Assembly: GCF_001659605.2 (NCBI RefSeq)
Contig: NC_035168.2
Coordinates: 3,466,058-3,530,057, forward strand
Direction: 5' to 3'
Source: Manihot esculenta
Lineage: Eukaryota; Streptophyta; Magnoliopsida; Malpighiales; Euphorbiaceae
Length of the DNA stretch: 64,000 bases
Made by a program: the position numbers and the translations under genes. Below the pieces are notes generated by a model. The model had not been told where the DNA came from, ran no database searches, and saw only the letters and a program-made list of their open reading frames with translations. This document shows, piece by piece, positions 25,701 through 38,067 of the stretch. Each line of letters begins with the position of its first letter. Position 1 is the first letter of the stretch.

Positions 25701-26390
25701 TGCATTATTGGGAAAATTGTAAAACTGGGTCTAGAATTATCAGAGTTCTTATAAGAGTTGATTCATGAATCATGACCCTATTCGGTGCCCCAGTTAATTC
25801 ATTTCTCTTTGTCGAACTGATACATATGCATATGAGTAGCAAACAATAGAGATCTTACTAGCAAATTTATCTTTCTTAAAACCCTTAATTGAAAGCTTAC
25901 TTCTTCTTTTTTTCCCTGTTTTTTCACAAAGTTTCAATTTTCTCAAAATACGAGTGTGCAAGAGCTCACCCCCTTTCCCACTTAGTTTGATTCTTATTTA
26001 TTGTCTGCTTCAATTAGGCCTGTCGAGGTGCTGAAGTCCAACAAGGAGTACACTGAAGATGATGTCACAGATGTGATGGTTAAAGGGTCTTCCTCGGTAG
26101 GCCAATTTGATAACTCACCATTTAGCTTCCCGGGTCTTCGAAGTGATGTTGAAGGCATTGAGCATCACTTCCTCGATGGCATCAATCGATTTTTTGAAGC
26201 AGCTGAACAGATGAGGAGTAGCTTTTTCGATGTTTTTGGGGACTTGCATAAGGACAAGCCATCGTCCTCACCATCTATGAGACGAGGGATACCTGTTGAA
26301 GACTATCCTAAAAAAGGTGATCCTTCTCCTAAGCAAAGGAAGCCTGACGCAGGTGATATTGATCTTTCTGGTTTGGCCAGAGACGTTTGA
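22770..26390 (+). CDS. Fra a 1/Mal d 1-associated protein-like, two exons with a ~3-kb intron
   Basis: Small plant-specific protein that resembles those annotated as Mal d 1- or Fra a 1-associated; biochemical role unknown. Exons are 22770-22990 (donor GTGAGA) and 26018-26390 (acceptor TTCAATTAG), joining a GAG codon and giving 197 residues. The N-terminus MGWVWRDDEPDE and a Cys/Lys-rich stretch (SMCKTEEVEPGKFVRKCEKTEEILREC) are followed in exon 2 by an acidic part, then by HHFLDGINRFFEAAEQMRSSFFDVFGD, a predicted amphipathic helix pair at about residues 120-150. The tail is a basic Pro/Ser-rich stretch ending DLSGLARDV. No signal peptide or membrane segment is visible. The family name rests on recall of the characteristic start and helix and needs a database check. 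The gene structure itself is well supported by phase and by the TATA box at 22683. Confidence 0.78.
22991..26017 (+). other. long intron of the Fra a 1-associated gene
   Basis: A 3,027-base intron. No coding exon of another gene is convincing. About 25120-25290 contains repeated AACAGCC/GGCTGTTA and AACGGCC-type words in both orientations, possibly a degraded small transposon. Its borders could not be fixed. Confidence 0.5.
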
Positions 26391-28500
26391 ATTAGTTTGC
26401 TGATAAATTGCCTTGGTGTAGTAGATTTTTTTTTTCGTTATTTCCATCCTTTTTAAATGACTTGTTAAAATATAAAGTCGGTACTTGAATGTGGACTTGC
26501 AAATTTGATTCTCATACCTAAGTTGAGATTAAGGATGATTACAATTCGTTTAAACTTAACAGAAATATAAACATTGATTAGCTGGTTATTGATTTGTGTT
26601 GATATTCTATTTGATGGTATTTTTGTCACGTGGCAAGCCGTTTATGAGATGTTCTGCAACATCCACACTAAATAACAAAACAACAATTTTAACAATATTG
26701 GTACTTTAAGAATACATTTTGAAGTGTATGCAGGACATTTAAGGTATGGTGGAGAATGCGGTGGAAATGCAGATATATGATAATGAATAAGATTAGAAAT
26801 AATCTTATTTGTTGAAAATGCATGTTGTTTATTCATAAATGAAAATGAGAGAGCTGTTTAAAATAATTTTCTCATGTTCAGGTAAGGTATGAAAATGGAG
26901 GAGCGGCTTGAAATGATGCGAAGGAAAGTGATATTAAATTATTTATAAGTTGTGAATATTGATGTGTAATTAGTCTTCAGCGAAGAACTATGCTGTATTT
27001 ATTTTTTAAGAAAAAAGAAGAAATTATGTGTTGAAAAGTAATAGAAATGGGAAATGACAAAAGGAAAAGTCTAGTGGTATGGGCGTTTATAAATTCCACA
27101 CAGAATCGTGATTGCTTTACGATCCATTTGTCCAGACTCCACCAACCACCCGCAGCCGCAGGCTTTACGTTGGAAAGAAAAGCCATCTACGTCGCTTCAA
27201 GCCTTCAACTTGGCTGATCGCAATTTCCATCTTATTTTATAAATTAAACTCTTTAATTTTTTGGTTTAAATGTCTAAAAATTCAAATTTTTAACATTTTA
27301 TCAATTTTTAATTTAATTTAAAATTTTAATATTAATTTTAACTCATAATTAAAATTAAAATGAGAAATCGCTGATACGGTAACTAACATAATATGACTTA
27401 ATATTTTATTTGATATTATTGATATTAATATTCTATTTAATATTATTGGAGTAATTAAAATTTTATAATAAAAATTTAAAATTTTTTGATATTTGTTAAT
27501 TATAACTTAATTTTAAATTATTATTTTAATTATAGCTAATTAACTAATTTTAATTTAAATTATTTAAAATTAACAGTTTTCGATATAAAATTTACTAACA
27601 CAATTTCTATTTCATAAATGTTTCACACAGTTTTTTGTTATAATTTTAAATAACTCATATCTTAAAGTTTTTATTTCTTATTATTTTCTTAACATCTAAT
27701 ATAATTATATAATTCTCAATAATCAATTCAATCATTTTAATTAAATTAAAATTCGACAATAAGTCATTTAAATGTTTTTAAAAATATCACTCTATTTTGT
27801 TTTTCAATAGTAAAATACATTTATATCACATGAAGTCGTTTTAGTCGTTATAGCGTAGTATTTATATAACATAATTAATATATGAAGTTTAGTATTCAAT
27901 AAATTAACATACTTAAAAGATATTATAATAAAACAGACGATTCTCTTCTCCACCACAATGATGATACCATATTAGATATTAATAATATATGATAATAAAT
28001 ATTAAAATTTTTATTTTTTTTATTATAATTAAGATTGATAATATATAAATTTATATTTAATTATTATTTTGAATTTAAAATTTTAAAGTAAATATTTTTC
28101 TTCTCTTAATAAAAAAAGTGAATTTATATGAAAAAAATATTATGTAATAATAATATAAAAAATTTTAATATTTACACAATCACGAGCAAAAGACTAATTT
28201 TTACGCAAACTATTAATTGACATTTTACTATTTTTGTTATTAATATTTAAGGCCTAATATTTACAAAAATATAACTATTAATTTTTATACCTGCATGAAG
28301 GTAAATTAAATAATTTCACTTTGTAAATTTCAATGGTTAATAGTTATGCTAAATGAATTGAATCCACGTAAAATTCAATTTTATTTTTTTGGATTTTCAT
28401 TAATTTTAAAATTAAATATTTAAATAAAATTAAAGAAAAAATATGTTATTCTAAAAAATTCAATTATTCTTATTTTTTATCTATTTAGTTATTATATATA
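26391..28500. other. AT-rich intergenic DNA between the Fra a 1-associated gene and CDPK
   Basis: The first ~250 bases are probably 3' UTR. A small less AT-rich island at about 27100-27230 has no coding support. 27230-28500 is A/T low-complexity sequence with no recognisable feature. Confidence 0.6.
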
Positions 28501-28679
28501 TATATTCCCTTTTAATAAAATAGGACTTGACTACCGGGCCGTCGCCGGCACAAGAAAAAAAACAACTGCTATAGCTCTTGATGTTATCCAAATTCAACAA
28601 CCGAATCAAACAGAAAATTCCAATCTCAGCCATCCATCTCTCGGTGGACCCACCTTAAAAAAATTCATACCGTGATTCT

Positions 28680-29305
28680 ATTATATATGCAATACACATA
28701 ACAAAAGATCAAACGCGTTTTGAAACTTTCCAACAGAAAAAACCGGTCTTCTCTTTCTTTTCCCTCTCACCTTTTTCTTTCATTTTCGTTGTTTCATTTC
28801 CAATACGCGAGAAAATGAGGGAATCCTAAACCCTCCTTCAAATTTTATTATTTCCTTTGCAAATCCCATTTAGCCAGAATATCCATTTCCTCGAATATTA
28901 GGAAAACCATCGCCATCATCCTTCATTTCCCTGAGACCAGACCTGGTCTATTCTTTTTTATTTTCGCATTAGCTGTTGATTGGATGCAGAATCTGTCAAA
29001 TTTAGAGATTGTTTATATTATGGGAATTTCGTTGATTGTTTGAAGAAATATATAATATTTGTGGAGGATAATTAAGTTTTAAGAACCATTACTGGGTTTG
29101 CGGTGGTTTCTGGGGGTGGTTGTTTATAAGAAATTGGCAGGAAACGTAGAAGATTTATATAAATCTTTGATAGTTGAAATGGTATTTATTGGATTGAGTG
29201 AACACTTCATTTTGATGCGTTCACTTCAAAATCAAACGCCCTTTAGTGAGAAAATCAATGGGGTTTTGTTATATCTTTGAGAAGAAGAGATTTTAGTAGT
29301 TTAAA
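28680..29305 (+). promoter_or_regulatory. CDPK promoter/5' leader with upstream ATGs
   Basis: A TATA-like TATATATGC stretch at about 28683 precedes roughly 590 bases of leader. The leader contains upstream open frames at 28815-28829 (4 codons), 28984-29043 (19 codons) and 29179-29280 (33 codons, stopping 25 bases before the kinase ATG). Whether all remain in the mature leader depends on unseen leader splicing. Confidence 0.4.
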
Positions 29306-32300
29306 ATGGGAAATAATTGTGTTGGATCAAGGGGTTGGTGGATGCGACCAACGAATGGCCAGATTACTCATCCTACAGGAGAAGGCATTGAAGGTGACCC
29401 TGTGAATAAAGAGCCACAAGATGTTTTACAAGCTCCACAAGAGCCCCCGGAGCAAATGAAGATAACTAAGGAAGAGATTGTTGAGATTAAATCAGAACCA
29501 TTGCCACCAGAACCCAAGGAAGAGACTAAAGAAGAAGAGATTGTTGAGATTAAATCAGCACCATTGCCACCAGAACCCAAGGAAGAGACTAAAGAAGAAG
29601 AGATTGTTGAGATTAAATCAGCACCATTGCCACCAGAACCCAAGGAAGAGACTAAAGAATCGCCATTACAGATTAAATCAGCACCATTGCCACCAGAACC
29701 CAAGGAAGAGACTAAAGAATCGCCATTACAGATTAAATCAGCACCACTGCCACCAGAACCCAAGGAAGAGACTAAAGAATCGCCATTACAGCCAGAAGCT
29801 ACGCCTAAACAATCACCATTTCAGCCAGAAGCTACGCCTAAACAATCACCATTTCAGCCAGAAGCTACGCCTAAACAATCACCATTTCAGCCAGAAGCTA
29901 CGCCTAAACAATCACCATTACAGCCAGAACACGAGGAGGAGACTGGACCAGCTAAGGAGGAGACTCATCAAGTACCATCACCCCCAAAGCCAAAGGAAGA
30001 GACCGAATCATCAGAGGTCTCTTATCACAGGGAAGACAGTACACCAGCACAGCCAATAACACACAAAGAAGAAGAAAAACCAGCAGTGTCCCCAGGACCA
30101 AGAAAACCCCATAATGTTAAGAGATTATCTAGTGCAGGACTTCAAGCAGAGTCGGTATTGAGAGTGAAAACAGGTAATTTGAAAGAGTACTACAGCTTGG
30201 GAAGGAAGCTTGGACATGGGCAATTTGGAACAACTTTTCTTTGTGTGGAGAAAGGGACAGGGAAACAGTATGCTTGCAAATCCATTGCCAAAAGGAAACT
30301 AACAACACCAGATGACGTTGAGGATGTGAGGAGAGAAATTCAGATAATGCATCACTTGTCAGGCCATCCTAATGTTGTATCGATCAAAGAGGCGTATGAA
30401 GATGCAGTGGCAGTTCATGTTGTGATGGAATTGTGTGCTGGAGGTGAGCTCTTTGACAGGATTATTACGCGAGGTCATTACACGGAAAAAAAGGCAGCTC
30501 AACTCACTAAGATTATAGTTGGTGTTATAGAAGCTTGCCATTCTTTGGGAGTCATGCATAGAGATTTGAAGCCTGAGAATTTTCTCTTTGTCAATGAAGA
30601 GGAGGACTCACCTCTCAAAGCAATAGACTTTGGATTATCAGTGTTTTTCAAGCCCGGTATGTTTTGGGTGCCCTTCCTCCTTTACAAGTATTTTATTTCT
30701 TTAGGTTTATTACTTTGGCTTAATTCTCCGATTACCACCTTTCTAATAAGCTTAGTGCCTCCATTTCCTAATTTTCTTCTGAGATATGACAACTCTTTGC
30801 ATATTTGCTGATCCATTAATAAATAACAATGAAGAGGAAAAGATGATAAGATGTTGATCTTAAGCAAGATATAGATATTGATCCCTAGGGTGTAGCAAAA
30901 AAATTTTATTGGTCAACTATGAAATTTTTCAGCCTTCAATCATCAAACTATGCTGTTACATAGCTACATAACTTGAGTACATGACTTAAATGCAAAAAAT
31001 GTTGTTCACTTAACTCTGATTTGCATAGTTAATTATGAATGTTCCTTAATTTCAGGGGAGACATTTACTGATGTGGTTGGAAGCCCATACTATGTGGCAC
31101 CTGAAGTTCTGAAGAAATGGTATGGTCATGAAGCAGATGTTTGGAGTGCTGGAGTTATGGTTTACATTCTCTTAAGTGGGGTACCTCCATTCTGGGCTGG
31201 TAAGATCTTTCAGTTGCCTGTTTCTTTGATCAACGTACATGTTTCTTAGTGTTTTACTTCATATTCCATTCATTAATATCTTCCTCCAATTCAAGGAATT
31301 TAAATTTTCTGCTCTTGTGCTTTCTTTCTACCCTTGTGATGCAGAAACTGAGCAAGGCATATTTGACGAGGTACTGAATGGTGAGTTGGATTTCGTATCA
31401 GATCCATGGCCTAACATCTCTGAAAGTGCAAAGGATTTGGTTACGAGAATGCTTGTCAGGGACCCCAAGCAACGAATTACTGCACATGAAGTTCTTTGTA
31501 AGTTATAGTATACCAATACTAATGTTTCTTTGCTCTTTTTATCCTCCATATTTTGCTCATTCTTTTCATAAAATTATTTGACTCGGTAAAAGTTATGGTA
31601 GGCCAACTCTCCTGAGAATTAGAGGCATGAGGTCTTATGTAAATGTGCTTTCTTGTCTTTGTTAAAATTGGCAATGTTTGCTGCTGCAAATGACAATGGG
31701 GAAGAAAGAAAGAATGCCAGGGAAATGCGTAAGCCGATGTAATATAGTGTGCCAGGGAACCTGACAGCACTATGAACTGAACTTGTGATGGCTTGTATTC
31801 TATCATTGAACTTTGAAGTTCTTCTGCAACTATGTGGTGAATTGATGATACCTTCTTAACAACTGTTAATGATTACTTCGATTCCCTGCAGGTCACCCTT
31901 GGGTTCGGGATGATGGGGTTGCTCCTGATAAGCCTCTTGATCCTGCAGTTTTATCTCGCTTGAAGCAGTTTTCTGCAATGAACAAGCTTAAGAAAATGGC
32001 TCTTAGAGTAAGTTTGCTTTTGCTGCAATACGCTCGGAAAAAGCTAGCTCCTAGTTCATTTGATCAGTTACATTTGAAACTTCACTGCAAATTGTGTGAT
32101 ATTACAAATGAAGAATTCAAGTTCTTTTTCTTATTTTACATCCATTGCCTGTAGATTATTGCTGAGAACCTCTCTGAAGAAGAAATTGCTGGGTTAACAG
32201 AAATGTTTAAGATGATAGACACAGATGGCAGTGGTCAAATTACTTTCGAAGAACTCAAAGTGGGACTAAAGAGATTTGGTGCTAATCTCAATGACTCTGA

Positions 32301-32999
32301 AATTTATGACCTAATGCAGGCGGTAAGAAGCAATCAGATCATCAAATTCATTCATGAAAATAAAAAAGACCATCTTTATGTTCAAACTCCTAATCCATTC
32401 TCAAAATTTTTTATTCAATATGCCTATGGATTTCCACTTAGTTGTAGTATGTGCAATGCATTGATAAGGATGAAAGCTTGAAATTTCATCTGGTCCAAGA
32501 ATCAAATATCTAGTTGTGATGCATATATGAAATTGCAGGCTGATATTGATAATAGTGGGACAATAGACTATGGGGAGTTCATAGCTGCCACATTGCATCT
32601 AAACAAAGTAGAAAAGGAAGATCATCTATTTGCAGCTTTCTCATACTTTGACAAAGATGGCAGTGGCTATATAACTCTAGATGAACTGCAACAAGCTTGT
32701 AGCGAATTCGGCATGGAGGATGTTCAGTTGGAAGAAATGATAAGAGAAGTTGATCAGGACAATGTGAGCACTATAATCTTCCAAATGACCCCATTATTTT
32801 TTTTTTCTTCCAACTTGCAGGTCATAATACCCAAGTTCAGAAAAGATTTGCAGGTTTAATTAATTGAGGTTTCTGTTATATTTATCAGGATGGTCGGATA
32901 GATTACAATGAGTTTGTGGACATGATGCAAATGGGTAAGAACGGACGACAACATAGAAGTTTCAGTGTTGGCTTTAGAGAGGCATTGCAAGTTTGTTGA
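29306..32999 (+). CDS. CPK: calcium-dependent protein kinase (group I CDPK) with repeat-expanded N-terminus, seven exons
   Basis: Ca2+-activated Ser/Thr kinase for membrane-proximal calcium signalling. Exons are 29306-30656, 31056-31199, 31345-31497, 31892-32007, 32155-32322, 32539-32763 and 32889-32999, all in phase, giving 755 residues. The start MGNNC carries the Gly2 myristoylation and Cys5 palmitoylation sites. Residues 56-213 are tandem repeats (listed separately). The kinase domain runs from about 295 to 555: glycine loop LGHGQFG 302-308, Lys325, HRD 418-420, DFG 441-443, [10 protein letters not shown] activation segment. The autoinhibitory junction [19 protein letters not shown] ends at 588. 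Four EF-hand loops, all with acidic residues at loop positions 1, 3 and 12, lie at 610-621, 646-657, 682-693 and 716-727. The sequence before the kinase ([20 protein letters not shown]) matches the CPK1/CPK2/CPK20 subgroup. At 755 residues it is longer than typical CDPKs (about 500-650), entirely because of the variable N-terminal domain. The catalytic core looks intact. Confidence 0.95.
29471..29944 (+). repeat. in-frame tandem repeats coding the CDPK N-terminal domain
   Basis: Three nested repeat types lie head to tail. There are three 63-nt units ([21 protein letters not shown], residues 56-118), then two 60-nt units ([20 protein letters not shown], 119-158), then four 33-nt units ([11 protein letters not shown] and variants, 159-202) and a diverged fifth (203-213). 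The 60-nt unit is the 63-nt unit with its first codons replaced by SPLQ, and the 33-nt unit also begins with SPLQ/SPFQ, so one type grew out of the other. Neighbouring copies differ by only one or two bases, which implies recent unequal exchange or replication slippage. All unit lengths are multiples of three. Confidence 0.95.
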
Positions 33000-33539
33000 C
33001 ACAAGCTGTGAGTTTTTTTTTTTGTTGTTGGATTTTTTCCATTGTAACTTCCTAGATTTGTAATTCTATTGAAATAGAAATTTGAATTCATATCCAGATT
33101 TTACAAGCGTTTTTTACAATTATTGTAGTGTGAAAATCCTTTTTTTTTCTTTTTTAACAATTAATTTTCCCATTTTTTTTAAATAGAGAAATCGGGAGAG
33201 TAGAAATTTAAATTTGAGTCTACCAATTAAATTTGTATATATCTAGCTATGCAATTATTCCATCATCGTCATATTCATTATAAAAAAGAAAATAATTTTG
33301 AAAAATTGTAAGAAAAAAAATATATTGGATAAAATAATTTAAATATTTATAAAAAATCACATTTATGTCCTAAATTTTATTTCTTTAATAATAATATTAG
33401 TCACAATTTTATCAAATGAACTAAATTAAATTTAAATGTTAATGGTAACTTATAGTTTAAATGATTATTTATTAATTAAATAAAATTATAAGGATCATAC
33501 TATGTCTTTTTTTAATTATATTATATTATTAGAAGTGTA

Positions 33540-34150
33540 AACGAATTAAACTATTCGGGACTCGATTCAATAAAAGTTCGATCGGATTCGCCTCGTTTAG
33601 AAAACGAGTCGAGCTCGAGCTCATTTTCTAGACTCGTTTAATAAACAAATCAAGTTTGAGTTTAGTAGTATTTGGCTCGTTTTCAAGTTTATAAACAAGC
33701 TTGCAAACTGACTCGTGAACATACTCACGAACAAGTTCGTGAATAAATTTGTAAACAAATTCATTTGCGAATACCAATTTCACATTAAAAATTGAAAGGG
33801 AATAGAAAATTTTGATTTTTTTTAAACGTACAATCCTTCTGCATTATGTTTTATTAATTTTGAGTTTGATAAATTTTAATTAAATAAAAAATTTAATTTA
33901 AAAATTTTTTAATAATTTTATAATTTAAATTTAATTTGAGACCAAATAAACTCAAATTCTAACTTTTTGTGTGGAGTTTGAGTTGACTTGTTAATGTAAT
34001 AAACATATTTATTATGAATCGAATTCGAATTAAATTTGAGTTGAATATTTATTTTATAAATCGAGTTCGAATTCGAATTTAAAATTTAAAATTTATTTTT
34101 TAATCGAATCTGAAATTATTAAAAATTCACTTCGATTCGATTCGATTAGA
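33540..34150. repeat. degraded interspersed repeat rich in TCGA words
   Basis: Both ends contain alternating TCGATTCG-like words (ACTCGATTCAATAAAAG near 33570; TTCGATTCGATTCGATT near 34130), and the interior has AACGAGTCGAGCTCGAGCTC. This composition is typical of small, old plant transposons or retro-derived repeats and differs sharply from the flanks. Class and borders cannot be fixed. Confidence 0.4.
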
Positions 34151-35389
34151 GTTCTATATATTATCTTCAAAGTGATTTAAACATGGTGAAAATTAATTCT
34201 AGATTAAATTGAAAATATATTTATTTTTATTAACACATATTAGCATCAAATAATATTTTTAAATTAATTTTGTTAATATCTATTTGTTTAGCTCTTAAAA
34301 CTTATGTATATGATTTTAAATATTATTGAAAATGAAATATAGATGATCCTGTTAATACTCAATAATATCGATTTTGATATATATAAGTTTCAAGAACTAA
34401 AAAAAAAAACTTCTAAATTTAAATTAAAAAAACTATTTTATTATCATAGTAATTGTTAATAAAACTTTAAAATATGTGAAATTTTATATAAAAATTAATT
34501 TTTATAATTTTTTAATTATTAAAAAGAAAATGATATATTAATTTAAAAATGATAAATAAGAATATGATTAAAATAAAATTTTTATTTAAAGAACTATTTT
34601 ATTAATAAAATAAGATATTAAGAATTATATTATTATTTACTGTTAATTTTTTTAAATTTAATTCAGTCAATTGATTAAAATTATTATTAATTTTAAAATT
34701 TTGACTTTATTATTTAAGAAATAAAATTTAATATATAAATATAATTTTTCAGGAATGTTTGAATTATTTTATTTAATAATTAAAAAAAATATTTGAAGCG
34801 GAAGGATTGAGGTTTTGAGTAAGATTTAATTTTTAAAATTTTATAAAAATTTTATTTTAATAAAAATTAAAATCATACATAAATTTACAGGAATTCTTAA
34901 ATCATGTTAAATTCAAAGCATGTCTGTGAGAGGGATAAATAGCCTAAATGTTTTATTTTGTAAATATAAAAATTAAACTGTAATGTTTCTTAAAATTCTA
35001 CAATTATTTTATAATTTATTCTATAATTTTCAATTACGTTTGAATTTACAAATAGATTTTAACTAATTTGTATCTAAAATATTTTAAAAATTGAAACTCT
35101 ATCTCAATTGAAATATATAATAAAAATTAATAAACTTAATTAATTATATTACTTTCTATTATATAATATCTCTAATTTAAAATTTATATATTTAGATCAA
35201 TAAAATTAATTAATAGTCTTAATTTTAAAAAAATAGTAATTTATTTAAAAAATTTTGAAATGGATATTTTTTTCACATATTAATATTTAATTATTTAAAA
35301 ATTATATTAAAAATAACAATTAATACAATTTTAAAATTTTAAAATTATAAATAATTTAAAATAAAAATCTATTTTTTAAAATTACAGTT

Positions 35390-35900
35390 GTCACGAGACG
35401 GAGATAGTATATCAATTCTACCAAATAAAAAAACTTGGAGATGGAGACTGGCGGCCGGAGATGGTGGGCGGATTCAAGTAACAAAGTCCAAATCAGGCCG
35501 AAGAAGAAAGCTGCAAAGCAGGCCCAAGAATGCAACGCGCCACCCGCAAAATCTTAAAACAACCAAAACAAAAAGGGTCCCACAACGTGGAAAATGATTG
35601 GAATTCTATATCTGACGGTTCATATTTTCCCCGCTCACCAGGGTGTGGCTGCAATCTTCAACGCACGTTGTGACAGCTCAGGCCCCGTTGTTGGTACCTG
35701 GTGCTAACGGGAGGGCCCTCCAACTTGACACCAATCACGTTGCTAGGTTTAGCCACGTCAGCTGACAGTTAGGGAAGGGAAGCACACCCACCTGTGACCT
35801 GTAAGATATTGGGTCCCACATTTAGATGATTGTTTGTCACCCCACGTTGTGAAACAGTGTCTTCTGCCGTGCTTAATCATTGGTTTTATCTTTATTTACC
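35390..35900. other. GC-richer island, possible regulatory DNA
   Basis: This segment of roughly balanced composition lies in very AT-rich DNA. It contains GCCACGTCAGCTGAC (ACGT core) and repeated CACGTTGTGA/CACGTTG words, but no supported coding frame. It lies about 1 kb before the WVD2-like leader, so it could be distal promoter sequence or an old insertion. Confidence 0.3.
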
Positions 35901-36839
35901 ATAATACCCTTACTCGTTGTATTGCTATTAAGAATTTATCCCTCAATTCATTTTTCATATGAATTATATTAATATTGCTAAAAAATAATAAATCTTATAT
36001 TGTATTTTTCATATGCTTATATGATTTATTGCTAATTTATTCTTAATTAAAATTATATGTAATATTATATTTTATATCATAATTTTAATGATAAATGTAT
36101 TTATAATAAATTTTTTATTAGAGATGTCAACTAAATGAAAAACATTTGAATTAAATAAATAATTACCCAAAAAATTAAAATTTATAAATTTTAAAATGCT
36201 TATAAATAATTTTCATAAGATAAACACCCTAGAAAACCCTCCTAATCACCAATTTAGCATGAAAGTAATGAATTGCAAATCTTCCCTAATATAGATTAAA
36301 CAAAAAAAGGAACTGATTTTATTTTAGGGAAAAAATATATATTCAAAAGATAATTTTTAATTTTTTTTTTCACAATTTTGAACTTTAAGAAATTTATTAG
36401 AAGGAAGTGAGCTGTTAAAAATAATATCTAGTAATTTATAAATTATCTCAATTATCTTTAACTATTACTTAAATTTTAATTTTCATAATAATTTAAAGAA
36501 AAAATATATTAAAATATTTTAAATTATTAATTAATTTTTATATGAAAAATATTTTAAATTTTTTTAATATTTAATTATTAAAATTAATGAAAAAATTAAT
36601 TAATATATTTTTTTAAAATTTAAAGGATATTTTAATATATTTTTTAAAATTTAAAGGTGAATTAATAAATTTTTCTTTAAAATATCTATTTTCATTGTAT
36701 TCCATAAGTATATTCTTGAATGAATTCTCAATTTGAAAAAAAAAAATCAAAATTTCAATTAAATAATAAAAAAATATTTAAAGAAAAAGCAACGTCAATG
36801 GCAATTCAGACATTGTAACGAGTCCATGATCATCTTCAA

Positions 36840-38067
36840 AAAAAATGCCCGTCCAGCTTTATCCCATCTTCAGTCTTCACTGCCATCTTTCTCTTGTTTT
36901 TCTCGAACCAGAGAGAGCGACAACTTTGCTCAGATACACCAATCTTTAATCTTTATACCTTTACAGTTAGATTTTGTCACTTCTTTATTACTCTGTTATC
37001 CCCTTTGCTCTGTGGTCTCTTTCAACAGTTAAAACTTCACCCCCTCTGCTGCTCCCCAAGGTCTGCTTTACTTTTCGCATCCTAAGGCTGCATTGTTTTT
37101 TATCTCGCTCTGTGTAATGCTAGGTTTATGAATCTTGGGGAAAGTATATATTGGTTCAGGACTCCTGAATTGTTTTGGTAAATTTTTTTTAACTTATTTT
37201 TTATGGTTTGGTTGGTGGGTATGTGCTGGATTCTATTGGATCTTTCCTTTTTTGAAGTTTTGGTTAGAGTTTGTTTTGTTGTTTGGTTGCTGTGACAATG
37301 AGGAAAAACGAAGGGATTTGAATGCTTTTACTCATTGGAATGTTGGATTTAATGCCCTTTTGCTTGCTTTATTTCTAAACTAATTTGCCTTATCTTGGTG
37401 TGAATATTTTTTTGGCAGTTTCATCATTTGATTCTGTTTGGTTGCGGAGAAAGTGTGGGAAAATTATCTAAATTTTGAAATTTGATAGAGGTTTTTTTTC
37501 TGAAGAAACTTATATTTGGGATATTTTTCAAGTCCTTTGATTCTCTAATAATTTTAAGTGTCGATCAGTGCTTGATGTATCTTGACCTCTTAAATCAGCC
37601 TCTCTGCACGTTCGTTTTATGTTCTAATTGCCTGGCCTTGATTTATTGATTTTAATCTTGTTGACTGAAAATTTAAAGATTCCAATGTTTTGTTGGAATA
37701 CCCATTTTCAATTCGTATCTGAATGTCTTTATTTTGATTTTAAATTTTGGCTCTTTTTTTTTTTTCTCTTATTTTTTCAACAATGTTTGATGTTTTTACC
37801 ATTTCAGTTCAGAATATATTTGATTTCTGCCCATTGTAGTTTCTGATAATCAAATGTTAGGTTGGCTATCTCCACTCTTTCAAATGATTTGCTTATTAAA
37901 AATGTTAATTGTGGTTTAGTTTTCGATGATCATTCTCCAACATAGAATAATAAGTACAATTTTTAAGGAAAGCAATTGAGTCATTAACTTTCTAGGCTTA
38001 TTTTCTGGTCCATTTTGACATATTGCTACTGCAAATTTTGCAGTTCATTGTGAAACTTTGTAAAAGA
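36840..38067 (+). other. 5' leader and leader intron of the WVD2-like gene
   Basis: A pyrimidine-rich stretch at 36840-37060, resembling a leader exon, ends CTCCCCAAG|GTCTGC. The following 1 kb is T-rich intron-like DNA ending in TTTTGCAG at 38043, 24 bases before the ATG. Open frames within it show no family resemblance. Confidence 0.4.

Larger units (their letters stand above)
33000..36800. other. intergenic DNA between CDPK and the WVD2-like gene
   Basis: About 33000-33110 is the CDPK 3' UTR. 33540-34150 contains words such as TCGAGCTCGAGCTC and TCGATTCGATTCGATT in a degraded interspersed repeat without open frames. 34150-35390 is A/T low-complexity DNA. 35390-35900 is a less AT-rich island. 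35900-36800 is AT-rich again. No gene is supported. Confidence 0.55.

Noticed and set aside
29478..30059. 193-codon plus-strand open frame rich in Arg/His/Leu overlapping the CDPK N-terminus
   Set aside because: It is an out-of-frame reading of the tandem repeats: repeat units in multiples of three keep all frames open together. It has no family resemblance. The antisense frame at 29368-29763 has the same cause.
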